From positions 62,001-126,000 of the forward strand of contig JBBCXB010000004.1 in the NCBI GenBank assembly GCA_037145635.1: 64,000 nt of DNA, read 5' to 3'. This stretch comes from JAATFS01 sp037145635 (GTDB taxonomy: Bacteria; Pseudomonadota; Gammaproteobacteria; Xanthomonadales; Xanthomonadaceae). Made by a program: the position numbers and the translations under genes. The notes beneath the pieces are model-generated. The model searched no databases and was not told where the DNA came from. It saw only the letters and a program-made list of their open reading frames with translations. Of this stretch, positions 18,218 through 27,472 are shown piece by piece (within the stretch, counting starts at the first letter, position 1; each line of letters starts with the position of its first letter).

Positions 18218-18700
18218 ATGACCAGCGCCTACGATTTCAGCTACGACGACCTCGACGGACAGCCGCGCGCGCTGGACGCCTACCGCGGGCGGCCCCTGCT
18301 GCTGGTGAACGTGGCCTCGCGCTGCGGCTTCACCCCGCAGTACGCCGGGTTGCAGGCGCTGTGGCGGCGCCATGGCGAGCGCGGCCTGGTGGTGATCGGC
18401 TTTCCGTGCGACCAGTTCGGCCACCAGGAGCCGGGCGACGCGGCCGAGATCCGGTCGTTCTGCGCGCTGAACTACGACATCGATTTCCCGATGGCGGCCA
18501 AGGTCGAGGTCAACGGCGCCGCGGCGCACCCGCTGTGGCGGTGGCTGAAGCAGCAGCGCCCGGGCCTGCTCGGGCTGCAGGCGATCAAGTGGAACTTCAC
18601 CAAGTTCCTGGTGGGGCGCGACGGCCAAGTGCGCTCGCGCCATGCCCCGACCACCGCGCCGGAGGCGCTGGACGCCGAGGTGGAGGCGGCGCTGGGCTGA
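18218..18700 (+). CDS. Glutathione peroxidase family protein (thiol peroxidase)
   Basis: 160 residues, the usual bacterial Gpx length. The peroxidatic Cys36 is in NVASRCGFTPQY, and the tetrad partners appear in VIGFPCDQFGHQEPG (Gln) and KWNFTKFLV (Trp, Asn). It reduces hydroperoxides, in bacteria often with thioredoxin rather than glutathione. A GATAAT element at 18188-18193 lies 24 bases before the ATG. The gene is divergent from the M3 peptidase gene and converges on the phzF-like gene. Confidence 0.92.
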   Translation: MTSAYDFSYDDLDGQPRALDAYRGRPLLLVNVASRCGFTPQYAGLQALWRRHGERGLVVIGFPCDQFGHQEPGDAAEIRSFCALNYDIDFPMAAKVEVNGAAAHPLWRWLKQQRPGLLGLQAIKWNFTKFLVGRDGQVRSRHAPTTAPEALDAEVEAALG

Positions 18701-18715
18701 GCGCGGCACCGTGCC

Positions 18716-19546
18716 TCAGAGCACGACCTCGCCGGTGATGCAGGTGCCGCAGTCGCCGCCGATCCAGAGGTCGTCGCCGACCGCCTCGACATGCACGCGC
18801 CCGCGGCGTCCCAGCACGGTGCCCTGGGCGGCGACGTAGCGCGACGGCGCCAGGTCGGCGGCGATCAGCCACTGCGCCACGCCGGCGTTGAGGCTGCCGG
18901 TCACCGGATCCTCCGGCACGGCGTCGCCGGGCAGGAAGGCGCGCACCTCGAAGTCCGCCTCGCCGCCGGGCCACGGCGCCACCACGCCCACGCGCAGGCC
19001 GGCCAGGCGTGCGTAGTCGGGTTGCAGCGCCAGCACGTCCTCGCGATCGGGCAGCATCAGCGCCAGCCATCCGGGCCCGTTGTCCACCCACGCCGCGTGG
19101 CGGATCTCCACGTCCTCCAGGCCCAGGCCGGCGCGTACCCGCGCCAGCACGGCCTCGTCGAGCGGCCCCTGGCGCAGCAGCGGCGGCGCGGCGAACGCCA
19201 GCCGCGGGCCGGCGTGGCGGATGCGGACCAGCCCGATCCCGCATTCCTGGACGATCTCCTCGCCGCGCGGCCGGCCGCCGGCCTCCAGCCAGGCGTGGCA
19301 GCTGCCCAGCGTCGGATGCCCGGCGAAGGCCATCTCGCGCTCGCTGGAGAAGATGCGCACGCGGTAGTCCGCCGCGGCCGTGGACGGCGCCAGCAGGAAC
19401 GCGGTCTCGGCGAGCTGGGTCCAGTGCGCGAACGTGGCCATCCGGGCCTCGTCGAGCCCGTCGGCCGCGTGCACCACCGCCAGCGCGTTGCCGCGCAGAG
19501 GCGTGTCGGAGAAGACGTCGAGCTGGCGGAACGGATAGGTCGGCAT
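18716..19546 (-). CDS. PhzF-family isomerase/epimerase
   Basis: 276 residues with the two-lobed PhzF pattern. RQLDVFSDTPLRGNALAVV is the conserved N-terminus, the catalytic Glu47 lies in QLAETAFLL, and FAGHPTLGSCHAW plus the later DPVTGSLNAGVAQWL are family blocks. PhzF enzymes isomerise small carboxylates; without other phenazine genes nearby its substrate is unknown. Monocistronic, convergent with gpx and separated by 15 bases. Confidence 0.92.
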   Translation of the reverse strand: MPTYPFRQLDVFSDTPLRGNALAVVHAADGLDEARMATFAHWTQLAETAFLLAPSTAAADYRVRIFSSEREMAFAGHPTLGSCHAWLEAGGRPRGEEIVQECGIGLVRIRHAGPRLAFAAPPLLRQGPLDEAVLARVRAGLGLEDVEIRHAAWVDNGPGWLALMLPDREDVLALQPDYARLAGLRVGVVAPWPGGEADFEVRAFLPGDAVPEDPVTGSLNAGVAQWLIAADLAPSRYVAAQGTVLGRRGRVHVEAVGDDLWIGGDCGTCITGEVVL

Positions 19547-19736
19547 GGACGGGGCGGCATCGGGCGGTGCGGCCGCGCAGGGTAGCGCGAGGCGCGGGCG
19601 CGCAGGCGGTGTCGCGGCTGCCGGGTCCGGTGCTGACGCGTGGTGCAGGCCGGTCGCCGTGGCGGAGGCAGGAAGGGGCGTCCCGGCCCGGAACGGAGCA
19701 CGCGGCCCTGCGGCCGCGTTGCCGTTGCCCGGCGGG

Positions 19737-20516
19737 CTACTTCTCGACGAACGCGCGCTCGAACACGTAGTGGCCGGGCGTGCCGATGCGCGGCGAGGTC
19801 TGGAAACCGCGCGCGTCCAGCAGGGTGCGCAGGTCGGCCAGCATCTGCGGGCTGCCGCAGATCATGAAGCGGTCGTTGGCCGGGTCCAGCGGCGGCAGCC
19901 CGAGCGTGCGCTGCATCGCGCCGTCCTCCATCAGCTCGGTGAGGCGGCCGCGGTTCGGAAACGCCTCGCGCGTCACCGCCGGGTAGTACAGCAGCTTGTC
20001 GCGCACGATGTCGCCGAGGAACTCGTGCTGCGGCAGTTCCCGCTCGAAGTGGTCGCGGTAGGCCAGGTCCTGCGCGAAGCGCACGCCGTGGGTCAGGATC
20101 ACCTTGTCGAAGCGCTCGTAGGTCTCCGGGTCCTTGATCACCGACAGCCACGGCGCCAGGCCGGTGCCGGTGCCCAGCAGATACAGGTGGCGGCCCGGGT
20201 GCAGGTCGCTGATCAGCAGGGTGCCGGTGGGCTTCTTGCCGACCAGCACCTTGTCGCCGGGCTGGATGTGCTGCAGCCGCGAGGTCAGCGGGCCGTCGGG
20301 TACCTTGATGCTGAAGAATTCCAGCTGCTCTTCCCAGTTGGCGCTGGCGATCGAGTACGCGCGCAGCAGCGGCCGCGTCTCGGTTTCCAGGCCGATCATC
20401 ACGAACTGGCCGTTCTCGAAGCGGAAACCGCTGTCGCGGGTCGTGGTGAAGCTGAAGTAGGCGTCCGTCCAGTGACGGACCTCGAGCACCGTTTCGGCGC
20501 CAAAAGCGGAAGACAT
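19737..20516 (-). CDS. fpr: Ferredoxin-NADP reductase
   Basis: 259 residues: FAD-binding barrel with RAYSIASAN, then NADP-binding GTGTGLAPWLSVI and the C-terminal FMICGSPQML with the terminal VEK. The C-terminal end resembles bacterial subclass I Fpr. It transfers electrons between NADPH and ferredoxin or flavodoxin for redox stress defence and iron-sulfur cluster work. ATG 20516 gives the family N-terminus MSSAFGAETVLEVRHWTDAY; an upstream in-frame ATG at 20549 is less likely. A 15-bp inverted repeat starts 45 bases upstream and may regulate it. Confidence 0.93.
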   Translation of the reverse strand: MSSAFGAETVLEVRHWTDAYFSFTTTRDSGFRFENGQFVMIGLETETRPLLRAYSIASANWEEQLEFFSIKVPDGPLTSRLQHIQPGDKVLVGKKPTGTLLISDLHPGRHLYLLGTGTGLAPWLSVIKDPETYERFDKVILTHGVRFAQDLAYRDHFERELPQHEFLGDIVRDKLLYYPAVTREAFPNRGRLTELMEDGAMQRTLGLPPLDPANDRFMICGSPQMLADLRTLLDARGFQTSPRIGTPGHYVFERAFVEK

Positions 20517-20560
20517 GCCGTTGATCGTGTGGGAAAGGAACGCGGCCATTCTACCCCATC

Positions 20561-20595
20561 CCCGCCCAAATGAGAAAAACTCTCATTTGGGCGGG
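20561..20595. promoter_or_regulatory. Perfect 15-bp inverted repeat upstream of fpr, terminator and/or Fur-like operator
   Basis: CCCGCCCAAATGAGA pairs perfectly with TCTCATTTGGGCGGG around AAAAC. It lies between the stop of the 20611-21006 gene and fpr, both on the reverse strand, so it can end the upstream transcript. Its centre, AATGAGAAAAACTCTCATT, also resembles gammaproteobacterial Fur boxes, which would suit fpr. The two readings are not exclusive. Confidence 0.55.
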
Positions 20596-20610
20596 CCACC
20601 GGCGCGGCGC

Positions 20611-21006
20611 TCAGCGGCCGAACGACAGCTCGTACGACAGGTACAGCGGCGCCTGCGCCGGCGCCGGCAGCGCGCGCTGGCGCAGGAACCGCTCCAGGCA
20701 CACCGCCAGCGGCGTCTGCCCGCTGCGCCAGCTGGCCTCGACCGAGCCATCGGCGGCCAGCCGCACCACGACCGTGAACGGGGAGGTGTCCGGGCGCGGC
20801 GTCGCGCAGGCGCCGACGCCTTCCTCCAGCGCGGCCCGCTGCAGGGTGCGCAGCCGCTCGCCCTGCGCCGGCGTCAGCGCGGCCTCGTCGCGGTCGGCCA
20901 GCGCCTTGGCGGCGGCATAGTCGGCGGGCGCCGGCGGCGCCTCGGCGAGCGCGGGCAGCGGGGCCGCGCAGCACGCGGCGATCAGGCAGGGCAGGAGGCG
21001 GCGCAT
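20611..21006 (-). CDS. Hypothetical exported protein
   Basis: 131 residues with a signal peptide ending PLPALA. Mature part is helical at first (ALADRDEAALTPAQGERLRTLQRAAL), then has a beta-rich segment VVVRLAADGSVEASWRSGQTPLAVCLERFL with a pattern seen in TonB-C-like periplasmic domains. Two Cys residues could pair. Not recognised further. It lies 25 bases downstream of the ABC exporter gene on the same strand and probably shares its transcript. Confidence 0.7.
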   Translation of the reverse strand: MRRLLPCLIAACCAAPLPALAEAPPAPADYAAAKALADRDEAALTPAQGERLRTLQRAALEEGVGACATPRPDTSPFTVVVRLAADGSVEASWRSGQTPLAVCLERFLRQRALPAPAQAPLYLSYELSFGR

Positions 21007-21031
21007 GGCGGTTCCGGAGGCGGGGCGGGCG

Positions 21032-22900
21032 TCAACGATAGCCAGCGGCCTGCAGTTCGAACAGCTCGGCGTAGCGGCCGCCGCCGGCCATCAGCTCGGC
21101 ATGGGTGCCGCTGGCCTCGATCCGGCCATCGGCCAGCACCAGGATGCGGTCGGCCATGCGCACGCTGGAGAAGCGGTGCGAGATCAGCACCGCGGTGCGC
21201 CGGTCCGACAGTTCCTTGAAGCGCTGGAACACCTCGAACTCGGCGCGGGCGTCGAGCGCGGCGGTGGGTTCGTCCAGGATCATCACCTGCGCGTCGCGCA
21301 GGTAGGCGCGGGCGATCGCGATCTTCTGCCACTGGCCGCCGGACAGGTCCACCCCGGTCTTGAAGCGGCGCCCGATCAACTGGTCGTAGCCCTGCGGCAG
21401 CCCGGCGATCACCTCGTCGGCGAGCGCGCGCCGCGCCGCCTCGGCGATGCGCGGCGCATCGTGCATCGATTCGACCCGGCCCACGCCGATGTTCTCGCCG
21501 GCGCTGAGGTGGTAGCGCACGAAGTCCTGGAAGATCACGCCCAGGTTGGCGCGCAGGTCGTCCAGGTCGTAGTCGCGCAGGTCGCGGCCGTCGAGCAGGA
21601 TGCGGCCCTCGTCCGGTTCGTACAGCCGCGCCAGCAGCTTGACCAGCGTGGTCTTGCCGGCGCCGTTCTCGCCCACCAGCGCCAGCACCTCGCCGCTGCG
21701 CAACTCGAAGTCGAGGTGGCGCACCGCCCACTGCTCGGCCTCCGGATAGCGGAACCCGACGTTCTCGAACACGAATCCCTGGCGGATCGGCTGCGGCACC
21801 GCGATCGCGTCCGGGCGCGACTGGATCTCCGGCGCGATCTCGAAGAACGAGAACAGGTCGTCCAGGTACAGCGCCTGCCCGGCCACCTGCGAGAAGCCGA
21901 TCAGCAGGCCCTCCAGCAACTGGCGCAGGCGCAGGAAGCTGCCGGCCAGGAAGGTGAGGTCGCCGATGCTGAAGTCGCCGCGGATGGTGCGCCACGCGAT
22001 GTAGGCGTAGGCCACGTAGTAGCCCAGCGTGCCCAGCGCCGCCAGCAGCGTGCCCCACACCGCACGCCGGCGCGCCAGCGCCCGGTTGGCCAGGTAGAAC
22101 TTGTCGGCCAGGGTGCGGTAGCGGCCGATCAGGAAGCGGTGCAGGTTGAAGATCTTCACCTCCTTGGCGGTCTCGACGCTGGCCCCGACCTGGCGCAGGT
22201 ACTCCAGCTGGCGGCGTTCCGGGGTCCACTGGAAGTTGAGCGAGTAGCCCAGCGCATTGAAGTGCGACTCGCCGACGAAGGCGGGCACCAGCGCCACCGC
22301 GAGCAGGGCGATCAGCCAGGGCGCGTAGACCAGCAGGCCGACCGCGAAGCTGATCACCGTGATGGTGTCCTGCACCTGGCCGAACAGCTGGCTCATCAGG
22401 TTCATCCGGCCCATGGTCTGGCGCCGGGCGCGGTCGAGCTTGTCCTGCAGGTCCGGGTCCTCGAAGTCCTCCAGGTCCAGCTGCGCGGCGTGCTCCATCA
22501 GGCGCACGCTGGTGGCGTTGGTGAACAGCTCCGACAGCAGCGCGTCGGCGTAGCTGACCATGCGGCCGAGCAGGTCCGAGCCGACCGCCAGCGCCAGCTC
22601 CAGCGCGAGCAGCTCGAACAGCCGGGTGAGCTGGCCGCTGGCCAGCGCATCGCCCAGCGAGTGCAGCGGCAGGCCCAGCCCGGCCAGCCGGATCGCCTCG
22701 TCGATGATCAGCTTGCCGATGTAGAGCGTGGCCACCGGCATCAGCGCCCGCAGCAGGCGCAGGCCGAGGCTGGCCAGGGTCAGGCCGCGGCTGGTCTGCC
22801 AGATCTCGCGCAGGAACGGCGGGATGTTGCGCATCGCCTTGAAGCGCTCGCGCAGGCTGGGATGGGCGGCGCGGCCGCCGGCGGAAGCAGGATTGGGCAT
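21032..22900 (-). CDS. ABC exporter, fused membrane and ATPase domains
   Basis: 622 residues: six-segment type-1 exporter domain (about 30-340) followed by an ATPase with Walker A GENGAGKTT, signature DLSGGQWQK, Walker B VMILDEPTAALD and a switch His in LISHRFSS. The signature SGGQW is a minor variant of SGGQR. The half-transporter should dimerise in the inner membrane and export a lipid, peptide or drug; substrate cannot be read. ATG 22900 begins MPNPASAGGRAAHPSLRERF. The hypothetical exported protein follows 25 bases downstream. Confidence 0.9.
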   Translation of the reverse strand: MPNPASAGGRAAHPSLRERFKAMRNIPPFLREIWQTSRGLTLASLGLRLLRALMPVATLYIGKLIIDEAIRLAGLGLPLHSLGDALASGQLTRLFELLALELALAVGSDLLGRMVSYADALLSELFTNATSVRLMEHAAQLDLEDFEDPDLQDKLDRARRQTMGRMNLMSQLFGQVQDTITVISFAVGLLVYAPWLIALLAVALVPAFVGESHFNALGYSLNFQWTPERRQLEYLRQVGASVETAKEVKIFNLHRFLIGRYRTLADKFYLANRALARRRAVWGTLLAALGTLGYYVAYAYIAWRTIRGDFSIGDLTFLAGSFLRLRQLLEGLLIGFSQVAGQALYLDDLFSFFEIAPEIQSRPDAIAVPQPIRQGFVFENVGFRYPEAEQWAVRHLDFELRSGEVLALVGENGAGKTTLVKLLARLYEPDEGRILLDGRDLRDYDLDDLRANLGVIFQDFVRYHLSAGENIGVGRVESMHDAPRIAEAARRALADEVIAGLPQGYDQLIGRRFKTGVDLSGGQWQKIAIARAYLRDAQVMILDEPTAALDARAEFEVFQRFKELSDRRTAVLISHRFSSVRMADRILVLADGRIEASGTHAELMAGGGRYAELFELQAAGYR

Positions 22901-23094
22901 CGGCGCATTGTGACGCGGCCCGCGCCTGCGCGATGTCGAGACCGTCGCGCAGGCGCTCCCGGCCTGCGCAGCGCAGCCGCGGCGCCGGGCCCGCGAACGT
23001 GACCGAACAGCGCACGCCGCCACGGCCGCGGGGCAGGGCCGCCACTTTGCCCTAAAATGGGCCGGTACCCCCATCGCCAGCCGCAGAGCCAGCC

Positions 23095-24612
23095 GTGACC
23101 TCGATCAAGCAGGAAGACCTCATCCAGAGCGTCGCCGACGCGTTGCAGTACATCAGCTACTACCACCCGGTCGACTACATCCGGAACCTGGCCGCCGCCT
23201 ACGAGCGCGAGGCCTCGCCCGCCGCCAAGGACGCCATCGCGCAGATCCTGATCAATTCGCGCATGTGCGCCGAGGGCCACCGGCCGATCTGCCAGGACAC
23301 CGGCATCGTCACCGTGTTCCTCGAGATCGGCATGAACGTGCGCTGGGACGACGCCACGATGGGCGTGGAGGACATGGTCAACGAGGGCGTGCGCCGCGCC
23401 TACAACCATCCGGACAACAAGCTGCGCGCCTCGGTGCTGGCCGATCCGGCCGGCAAGCGCAGCAACACCCGCGACAACACCCCGGCGGTGGTCAACACCA
23501 AGATCGTGCCCGGCGACCATGTCGAGGTGATCGTCGCCGCCAAGGGCGGCGGCTCGGAGGCCAAGAGCAAGTTCGCGATGCTCAACCCGTCCGATTCCAT
23601 CGTCGACTGGGTGCTCAAGACCGTGCCGACGATGGGCGCCGGCTGGTGTCCGCCCGGCATGCTCGGCATCGGCATCGGCGGCACCGCCGAGAAGGCGATG
23701 CTGCTGGCCAAGGAAGCGCTGATGGAGCCGATCGACATCACCGACCTGCAGGCCCGCGGCGCCGCCAACCGCGCCGAGGAGCTGCGCCTGGAGCTGTACG
23801 AGAAGGTCAATGCGCTGGGTATCGGTGCGCAGGGGCTGGGCGGGCTGACCACGGTGCTCGACATCAAGGTCAAGGACTACCCGACCCACGCCGCCAACCT
23901 GCCGGTGGCGCTGATCCCGAACTGCGCGGCCACCCGCCATGCGCACTTCACCCTGGACGGCAGCGGCCCGGTGATGCTGGACCCGCCCTCGCTCGAGGAC
24001 TGGCCGAAGCTCACCTACAACCCGACCAATGCGCGCCGGGTCGACCTGGACACCATCACCCGCGAGGAGGTCGCCAGCTTCAAACCGGGCGAGGTGGTCC
24101 TGCTCAATGGCAAGCTGCTGACCGGCCGCGACGCCGCGCACAAGCGCATGGTCGACATGCTCAACAAGGGCGAGACGTTGCCGGTGGACTTCACCAACCG
24201 CTTCATCTACTACGTCGGTCCGGTCGATCCGGTGCGCGAGGAAGTGGTCGGCCCGGCCGGGCCCACCACCGCCACCCGCATGGACAAGTTCACCCGCCAG
24301 ATGCTCGAGCAGACCGGCCTGCTGGGCATGGTCGGCAAGGCCGAGCGCGGCCCGGCCGCGATCGACGCGATCCGCGACAACCGGGCCGTCTACCTGATGG
24401 CGGTGGGCGGTTCGGCCTACCTGGTGTCCAAGGCGATCAAGGCCTCGCGCGTGGTGGCGTTCGAGGACCTGGGCATGGAGGCGATCTACGAGTTCGAGGT
24501 CAAGGACATGCCGGTCACCGTGGCGGTGGACAGCGCCGGCGAGTCGGTGCACAGGACCGGCCCGCGCGAATGGCAGGCGCGCATCGGCAAGATCCCCGTG
24601 CTGGTGGAGTGA
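23095..24612 (+). CDS. Class I fumarate hydratase (iron-sulfur)
   Basis: 505 residues, normal for single-chain class I fumarases. The N-terminal alpha part has the cluster Cys in RPICQDTGIV, another in PNCAATRHAHF, and the GGGSEAKS segment. The C-terminal beta part has GPTTATRMDKF and VGGSAYLVSKAIK. It interconverts fumarate and malate in the TCA cycle with an oxygen-sensitive 4Fe-4S cluster. Start is GTG 23095 with the conserved TSIKQEDLIQSVADALQYI. A TAAAAT element at 23053-23058 may be its -10. Divergent from the ABC exporter gene. Confidence 0.95.
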   Translation: MTSIKQEDLIQSVADALQYISYYHPVDYIRNLAAAYEREASPAAKDAIAQILINSRMCAEGHRPICQDTGIVTVFLEIGMNVRWDDATMGVEDMVNEGVRRAYNHPDNKLRASVLADPAGKRSNTRDNTPAVVNTKIVPGDHVEVIVAAKGGGSEAKSKFAMLNPSDSIVDWVLKTVPTMGAGWCPPGMLGIGIGGTAEKAMLLAKEALMEPIDITDLQARGAANRAEELRLELYEKVNALGIGAQGLGGLTTVLDIKVKDYPTHAANLPVALIPNCAATRHAHFTLDGSGPVMLDPPSLEDWPKLTYNPTNARRVDLDTITREEVASFKPGEVVLLNGKLLTGRDAAHKRMVDMLNKGETLPVDFTNRFIYYVGPVDPVREEVVGPAGPTTATRMDKFTRQMLEQTGLLGMVGKAERGPAAIDAIRDNRAVYLMAVGGSAYLVSKAIKASRVVAFEDLGMEAIYEFEVKDMPVTVAVDSAGESVHRTGPREWQARIGKIPVLVE

Positions 24613-24785
24613 CCGGTACGGCGCGGTTATGCTCGCCCCGCTCGCAGGACCCGTGAGCAGGAGCAGCGGATACGGTATGCAGAGGCGATCGGCCGGGCAA
24701 TGTGCGCCGTGATGGCGCTGGCGGTCACCGCCGCGCCCGCGGGACGTGTCGCGTGGCGACGTCCTTTCCCGAACCAGGAGTTTGC

Positions 24786-25421
24786 ATGACCGCCACCCTT
24801 TACTACGCCCCCAGCACCGCCGCGCTGGTGGTGCATTGGCTGCTGATCGAGCTCGAGGTCCCGCACGTGCTGCAGCCGCTGGATCTGGAGCGCCGCGAGC
24901 ACAAGGCCCCCGACTACCTGGCGCTCAATCCGGCCGGCGTAGTGCCGACCCTGCGGCTCGACGGCCAGCTCCTGACCGAGGCTGCGGCGATCGCCATGCA
25001 CCTGGCCGATCTGCATCCGCAGGCCGGATTCGCGCCGGCGCCGGGCACGCCGGCGCGCGCCGAGTACTACCGCTGGATGTGCTTCTGCACCAACACCCTG
25101 CAACCGGCCTACCGGGCGTGGTTCTATCCGGACGAACCGGCCGGTGCCGCGCACGCGGAGGCCGCGCGCGAGCGCGCCCGGCAGGCACTGGAGGCGGCCT
25201 GGGAACGCGTGGCCGCGCACCTGCAGGACAATGGCCCGTACCTGCTCGGCGAACAGCTGTCGACGGCGGACTTCATGCTCACCATGCTGATGCGCTGGTC
25301 ACGCAACCTGCCGCGCCCCAGCGATGCGTGGCCGGCGCTGCACGCGCATGCGCAACGCATGAAGGCGCGCCCGGCGTTCCGCGAGACCTACCGGCGCGAA
25401 GGCCTGGACGACTGGACCTGA
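24786..25421 (+). CDS. Glutathione S-transferase family protein
   Basis: 211 residues: N-terminal thioredoxin fold (LYYAPSTAALVVHWLLIE, then NPAGVVPTL and TEAAAIAMHLAD, which bind glutathione) and an all-helical C-terminal domain with the N-capping motif LSTADFML. The start YAPSTAA resembles beta-class GSTs. It likely conjugates or reduces electrophiles in the cytoplasm. AGGAG is seven bases before ATG 24786; an upstream in-frame extension from 24702 lacks homology. The 173 bases after fumarase hold no other gene. Confidence 0.92.
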   Translation: MTATLYYAPSTAALVVHWLLIELEVPHVLQPLDLERREHKAPDYLALNPAGVVPTLRLDGQLLTEAAAIAMHLADLHPQAGFAPAPGTPARAEYYRWMCFCTNTLQPAYRAWFYPDEPAGAAHAEAARERARQALEAAWERVAAHLQDNGPYLLGEQLSTADFMLTMLMRWSRNLPRPSDAWPALHAHAQRMKARPAFRETYRREGLDDWT

Positions 25422-25440
25422 GCGCGCCCGGTCCCGGCGG

Positions 25441-25473
25441 GCCCGCGCGCCGCGTCGGGCGCGGCGCGCGGGC
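25441..25473. terminator. GC hairpin between GST and pldA genes
   Basis: A perfect 14-bp stem, GCCCGCGCGCCGCG paired with CGCGGCGCGCGGGC, around TCGGG. It lies between convergent genes and could work for both. No U-run follows. Confidence 0.6.
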
Positions 25474-25497
25474 CGGGGCGTCAGGCCGAGGCCGCGA

Positions 25498-26649
25498 TCA
25501 GAACCACTCCAGCAGCGACACGCCCACGCCGATGTAGGTGGCCTTGTGGTTGTAGTCGATCAGGCTCTCGCCGTAGCCGTCGAACACCTGCACGTGGCCG
25601 CGCAGCAGGTTGTTGATCGGGAAGCCCCAGTCCAGCTGGGCCGACCCGTGCGAGCGGTCGCCGCTGCGCAGCGAGTGGCGCGCCGTCAGCGAAACCTCGT
25701 GGCCGTTCTTGTTGTAGACCAGGGTCGCGTCGCCGCGGCCCATGTAGTCCTCGATGTCCGGGTTGTTGTCGTCCTGCGCGTCCTCCTTGATGCGGAACCA
25801 CGGGCGCAGCATCAGCGCCCAGTTCTCGCGGTCCAGGCCGACGTTGAGGATCACCCGGTTCCAGCTGCGCGACAGCGGGTCGGCGCGGCCGTTGGACATG
25901 TGGTTGATGCTGATCCCGCTCATGCGCCCGCGCCAGCCGAACAGCTCGTAGTTGTTGCGGAACACCAGCATCGCTTCCGGCTCGTAGTTGGTCTCGCGGA
26001 ACGGGCGCGAGTTCTCGGCGTTGTAGGCCTGCCAGCGCGAACTCTGGGTGTAGCCCATCCAGATGTCGCCGTTGTCGCCGAACAGGTTCTCGGCGACCTT
26101 GGTCTTGAAGCTGAGCTGGAACTTCAGCTCGGCGCTGTCCAGTTGCTGCGGCGAGGTCACCGAGTTGGCCGGGTTGGGCGAGTGCGGCATCAGGTTCTTG
26201 TCGCTGGTCCAGAACGCCGGCAGCAGGTAGACCGGCTTGTAGCCGCGCAGCTGGAACGTGCCCAGCTTGGAGTCCTTGGCCAGTTCCCAGCGGCGGTCCA
26301 GCAGCGAGCCCTTGCCGGCGTTGGCGATGGCCGGATCGTCGTGCGTGGACTTGAAGAACTCGCCCACGCGGGCGCCGGCACGCTCGCCGACGCTGGCGTC
26401 CGGCTGAGCCGCCAGGCCGTCGTCGCGGGTTTCCTTCTGGGTGGCCTTGGCCTCGGCGGCGGCCTGGTCGGCGGCGGCGGTGTCCTGGGCGCTGTAGCCC
26501 AGCGCCTGGTCGTAGCAGGCCAGCCGCGCCGCGTCCGAGGTGATGGACACGCACGCCTGCGGCGACGCGGGGCGGGGGGCCATTTCTTGCGCATGGGCCA
26601 GCGGCGCCGCGGCCAGGGCGAGCAGCATCAGGGGACGGGGATGTGGCAT
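25498..26649 (-). CDS. pldA: Outer-membrane phospholipase A1
   Basis: 383 residues, longer than E. coli PldA because of an N-terminal region (about 20-115) with a Cys pair in ACVSITSDAARLACYDQAL, a motif seen in other xanthomonad envelope proteins. Then comes the 12-strand barrel. The catalytic motif is INHMSNGRADPLSRSWNR, providing the His, Ser and Asn of the PldA triad. The C-terminal residue is Phe (LLEWF), as in outer-membrane barrels. It hydrolyses mislocalised phospholipids on the outer leaflet. ATG 26649 precedes the signal peptide (LMLLALAAAPLAHA). The DUF456 gene ends 106 bases upstream on the same strand. Confidence 0.93.
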   Translation of the reverse strand: MPHPRPLMLLALAAAPLAHAQEMAPRPASPQACVSITSDAARLACYDQALGYSAQDTAAADQAAAEAKATQKETRDDGLAAQPDASVGERAGARVGEFFKSTHDDPAIANAGKGSLLDRRWELAKDSKLGTFQLRGYKPVYLLPAFWTSDKNLMPHSPNPANSVTSPQQLDSAELKFQLSFKTKVAENLFGDNGDIWMGYTQSSRWQAYNAENSRPFRETNYEPEAMLVFRNNYELFGWRGRMSGISINHMSNGRADPLSRSWNRVILNVGLDRENWALMLRPWFRIKEDAQDDNNPDIEDYMGRGDATLVYNKNGHEVSLTARHSLRSGDRSHGSAQLDWGFPINNLLRGHVQVFDGYGESLIDYNHKATYIGVGVSLLEWF

Positions 26650-26755
26650 GGCGGGATAGGGTCTCGCGCTGGAAGGAAGAAGGAAGGCCCGGAACGGGGG
26701 CAGAAAATACAGCATCCCGGCCCCGGCCGGGCGAAGGCTGCGCCGACCCCCCGGC

Positions 26756-27241
26756 TCAGAGGAACCACGCGAAGGCGAACACGCCCAGCATGCAGAACCC
26801 CAGCGCCAGCTTCGACGCGGTGCCCAGCAGGATGCCCAGCCAGGTGCCCACGCCGACCCGGGTGGCCTGCCGCACGCCGCGCGTGTGCCAGTACTCGCCC
26901 AGCCAGGCACCGGCGAGCGGGCCCAGGAACAGGCCGACGGGCAGGAAGAACAGCCCCACGATCGTGCCGATCACCGAGCCCCACAGCGCATGCCGGCTGG
27001 CGCCCAGCCGCTGCGCACCGTAGACGCTGGCCAGGAAATCGATCACGAACGAGGCCAGGGTCATCGCAGCGATCACGCTCAGCGGCAGCCAGCCAACCCG
27101 CTGGAAGCCGTCGGCCCAGGCCGCCAGCAGCAGGCCGGCGAACACCAGCGGCAGCCCGGGCAGCGCCGGCAGCAGCACGCCGGCAAGCCCGACCACGACC
27201 AGCAGGCCGGCGAGCGCGTAGTAGATGAATGTAGGGTCCAT
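26756..27241 (-). CDS. DUF456 membrane protein
   Basis: 161 residues, mostly hydrophobic, with about four or five membrane segments and a glycine-zipper-like middle (GSVIGTIVGLFFLPVGLFLG) typical of DUF456. LLPALPGLPLVFAGLLLAAW is the family's N-terminal repeat. Inner-membrane protein of unknown role. It lies upstream of pldA on the same strand and divergent from the cold-shock gene. Confidence 0.88.
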   Translation of the reverse strand: MDPTFIYYALAGLLVVVGLAGVLLPALPGLPLVFAGLLLAAWADGFQRVGWLPLSVIAAMTLASFVIDFLASVYGAQRLGASRHALWGSVIGTIVGLFFLPVGLFLGPLAGAWLGEYWHTRGVRQATRVGVGTWLGILLGTASKLALGFCMLGVFAFAWFL

Positions 27242-27472
27242 ATCGGCTCGGGGATAGGAGGAATTGGGGTTGACAGATATCGATTTGTGGTGATTGCAAT
27301 TTCATTTTGTGCGAGTTAAGTTGCAATCGCTGCGCTTGGCAAGGTCACCGTGAATCGTGGCCTGATGGGTAGATCCGACGATCCGCTACATCCTTGTACC
27401 TCGCTTCCTCCTTGCAACCAGCCCTTACTGCCGTTTTAAACCCATCCTATGTGTGATCAGGAGTAAGTCGAG
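27242..27472 (+). promoter_or_regulatory. Promoter and long leader region of the cold-shock gene
   Basis: A 231-base, locally AT-rich gap between two divergent genes. TTGACA at 27270-27275 is a possible -35 element, though no good -10 stands at 17 bases. If transcription starts near there, the leader would be about 170 bases, and long structured leaders are usual for cspA-type cold-regulated mRNAs. AGGAGTAAG precedes the csp ATG. Confidence 0.4.
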
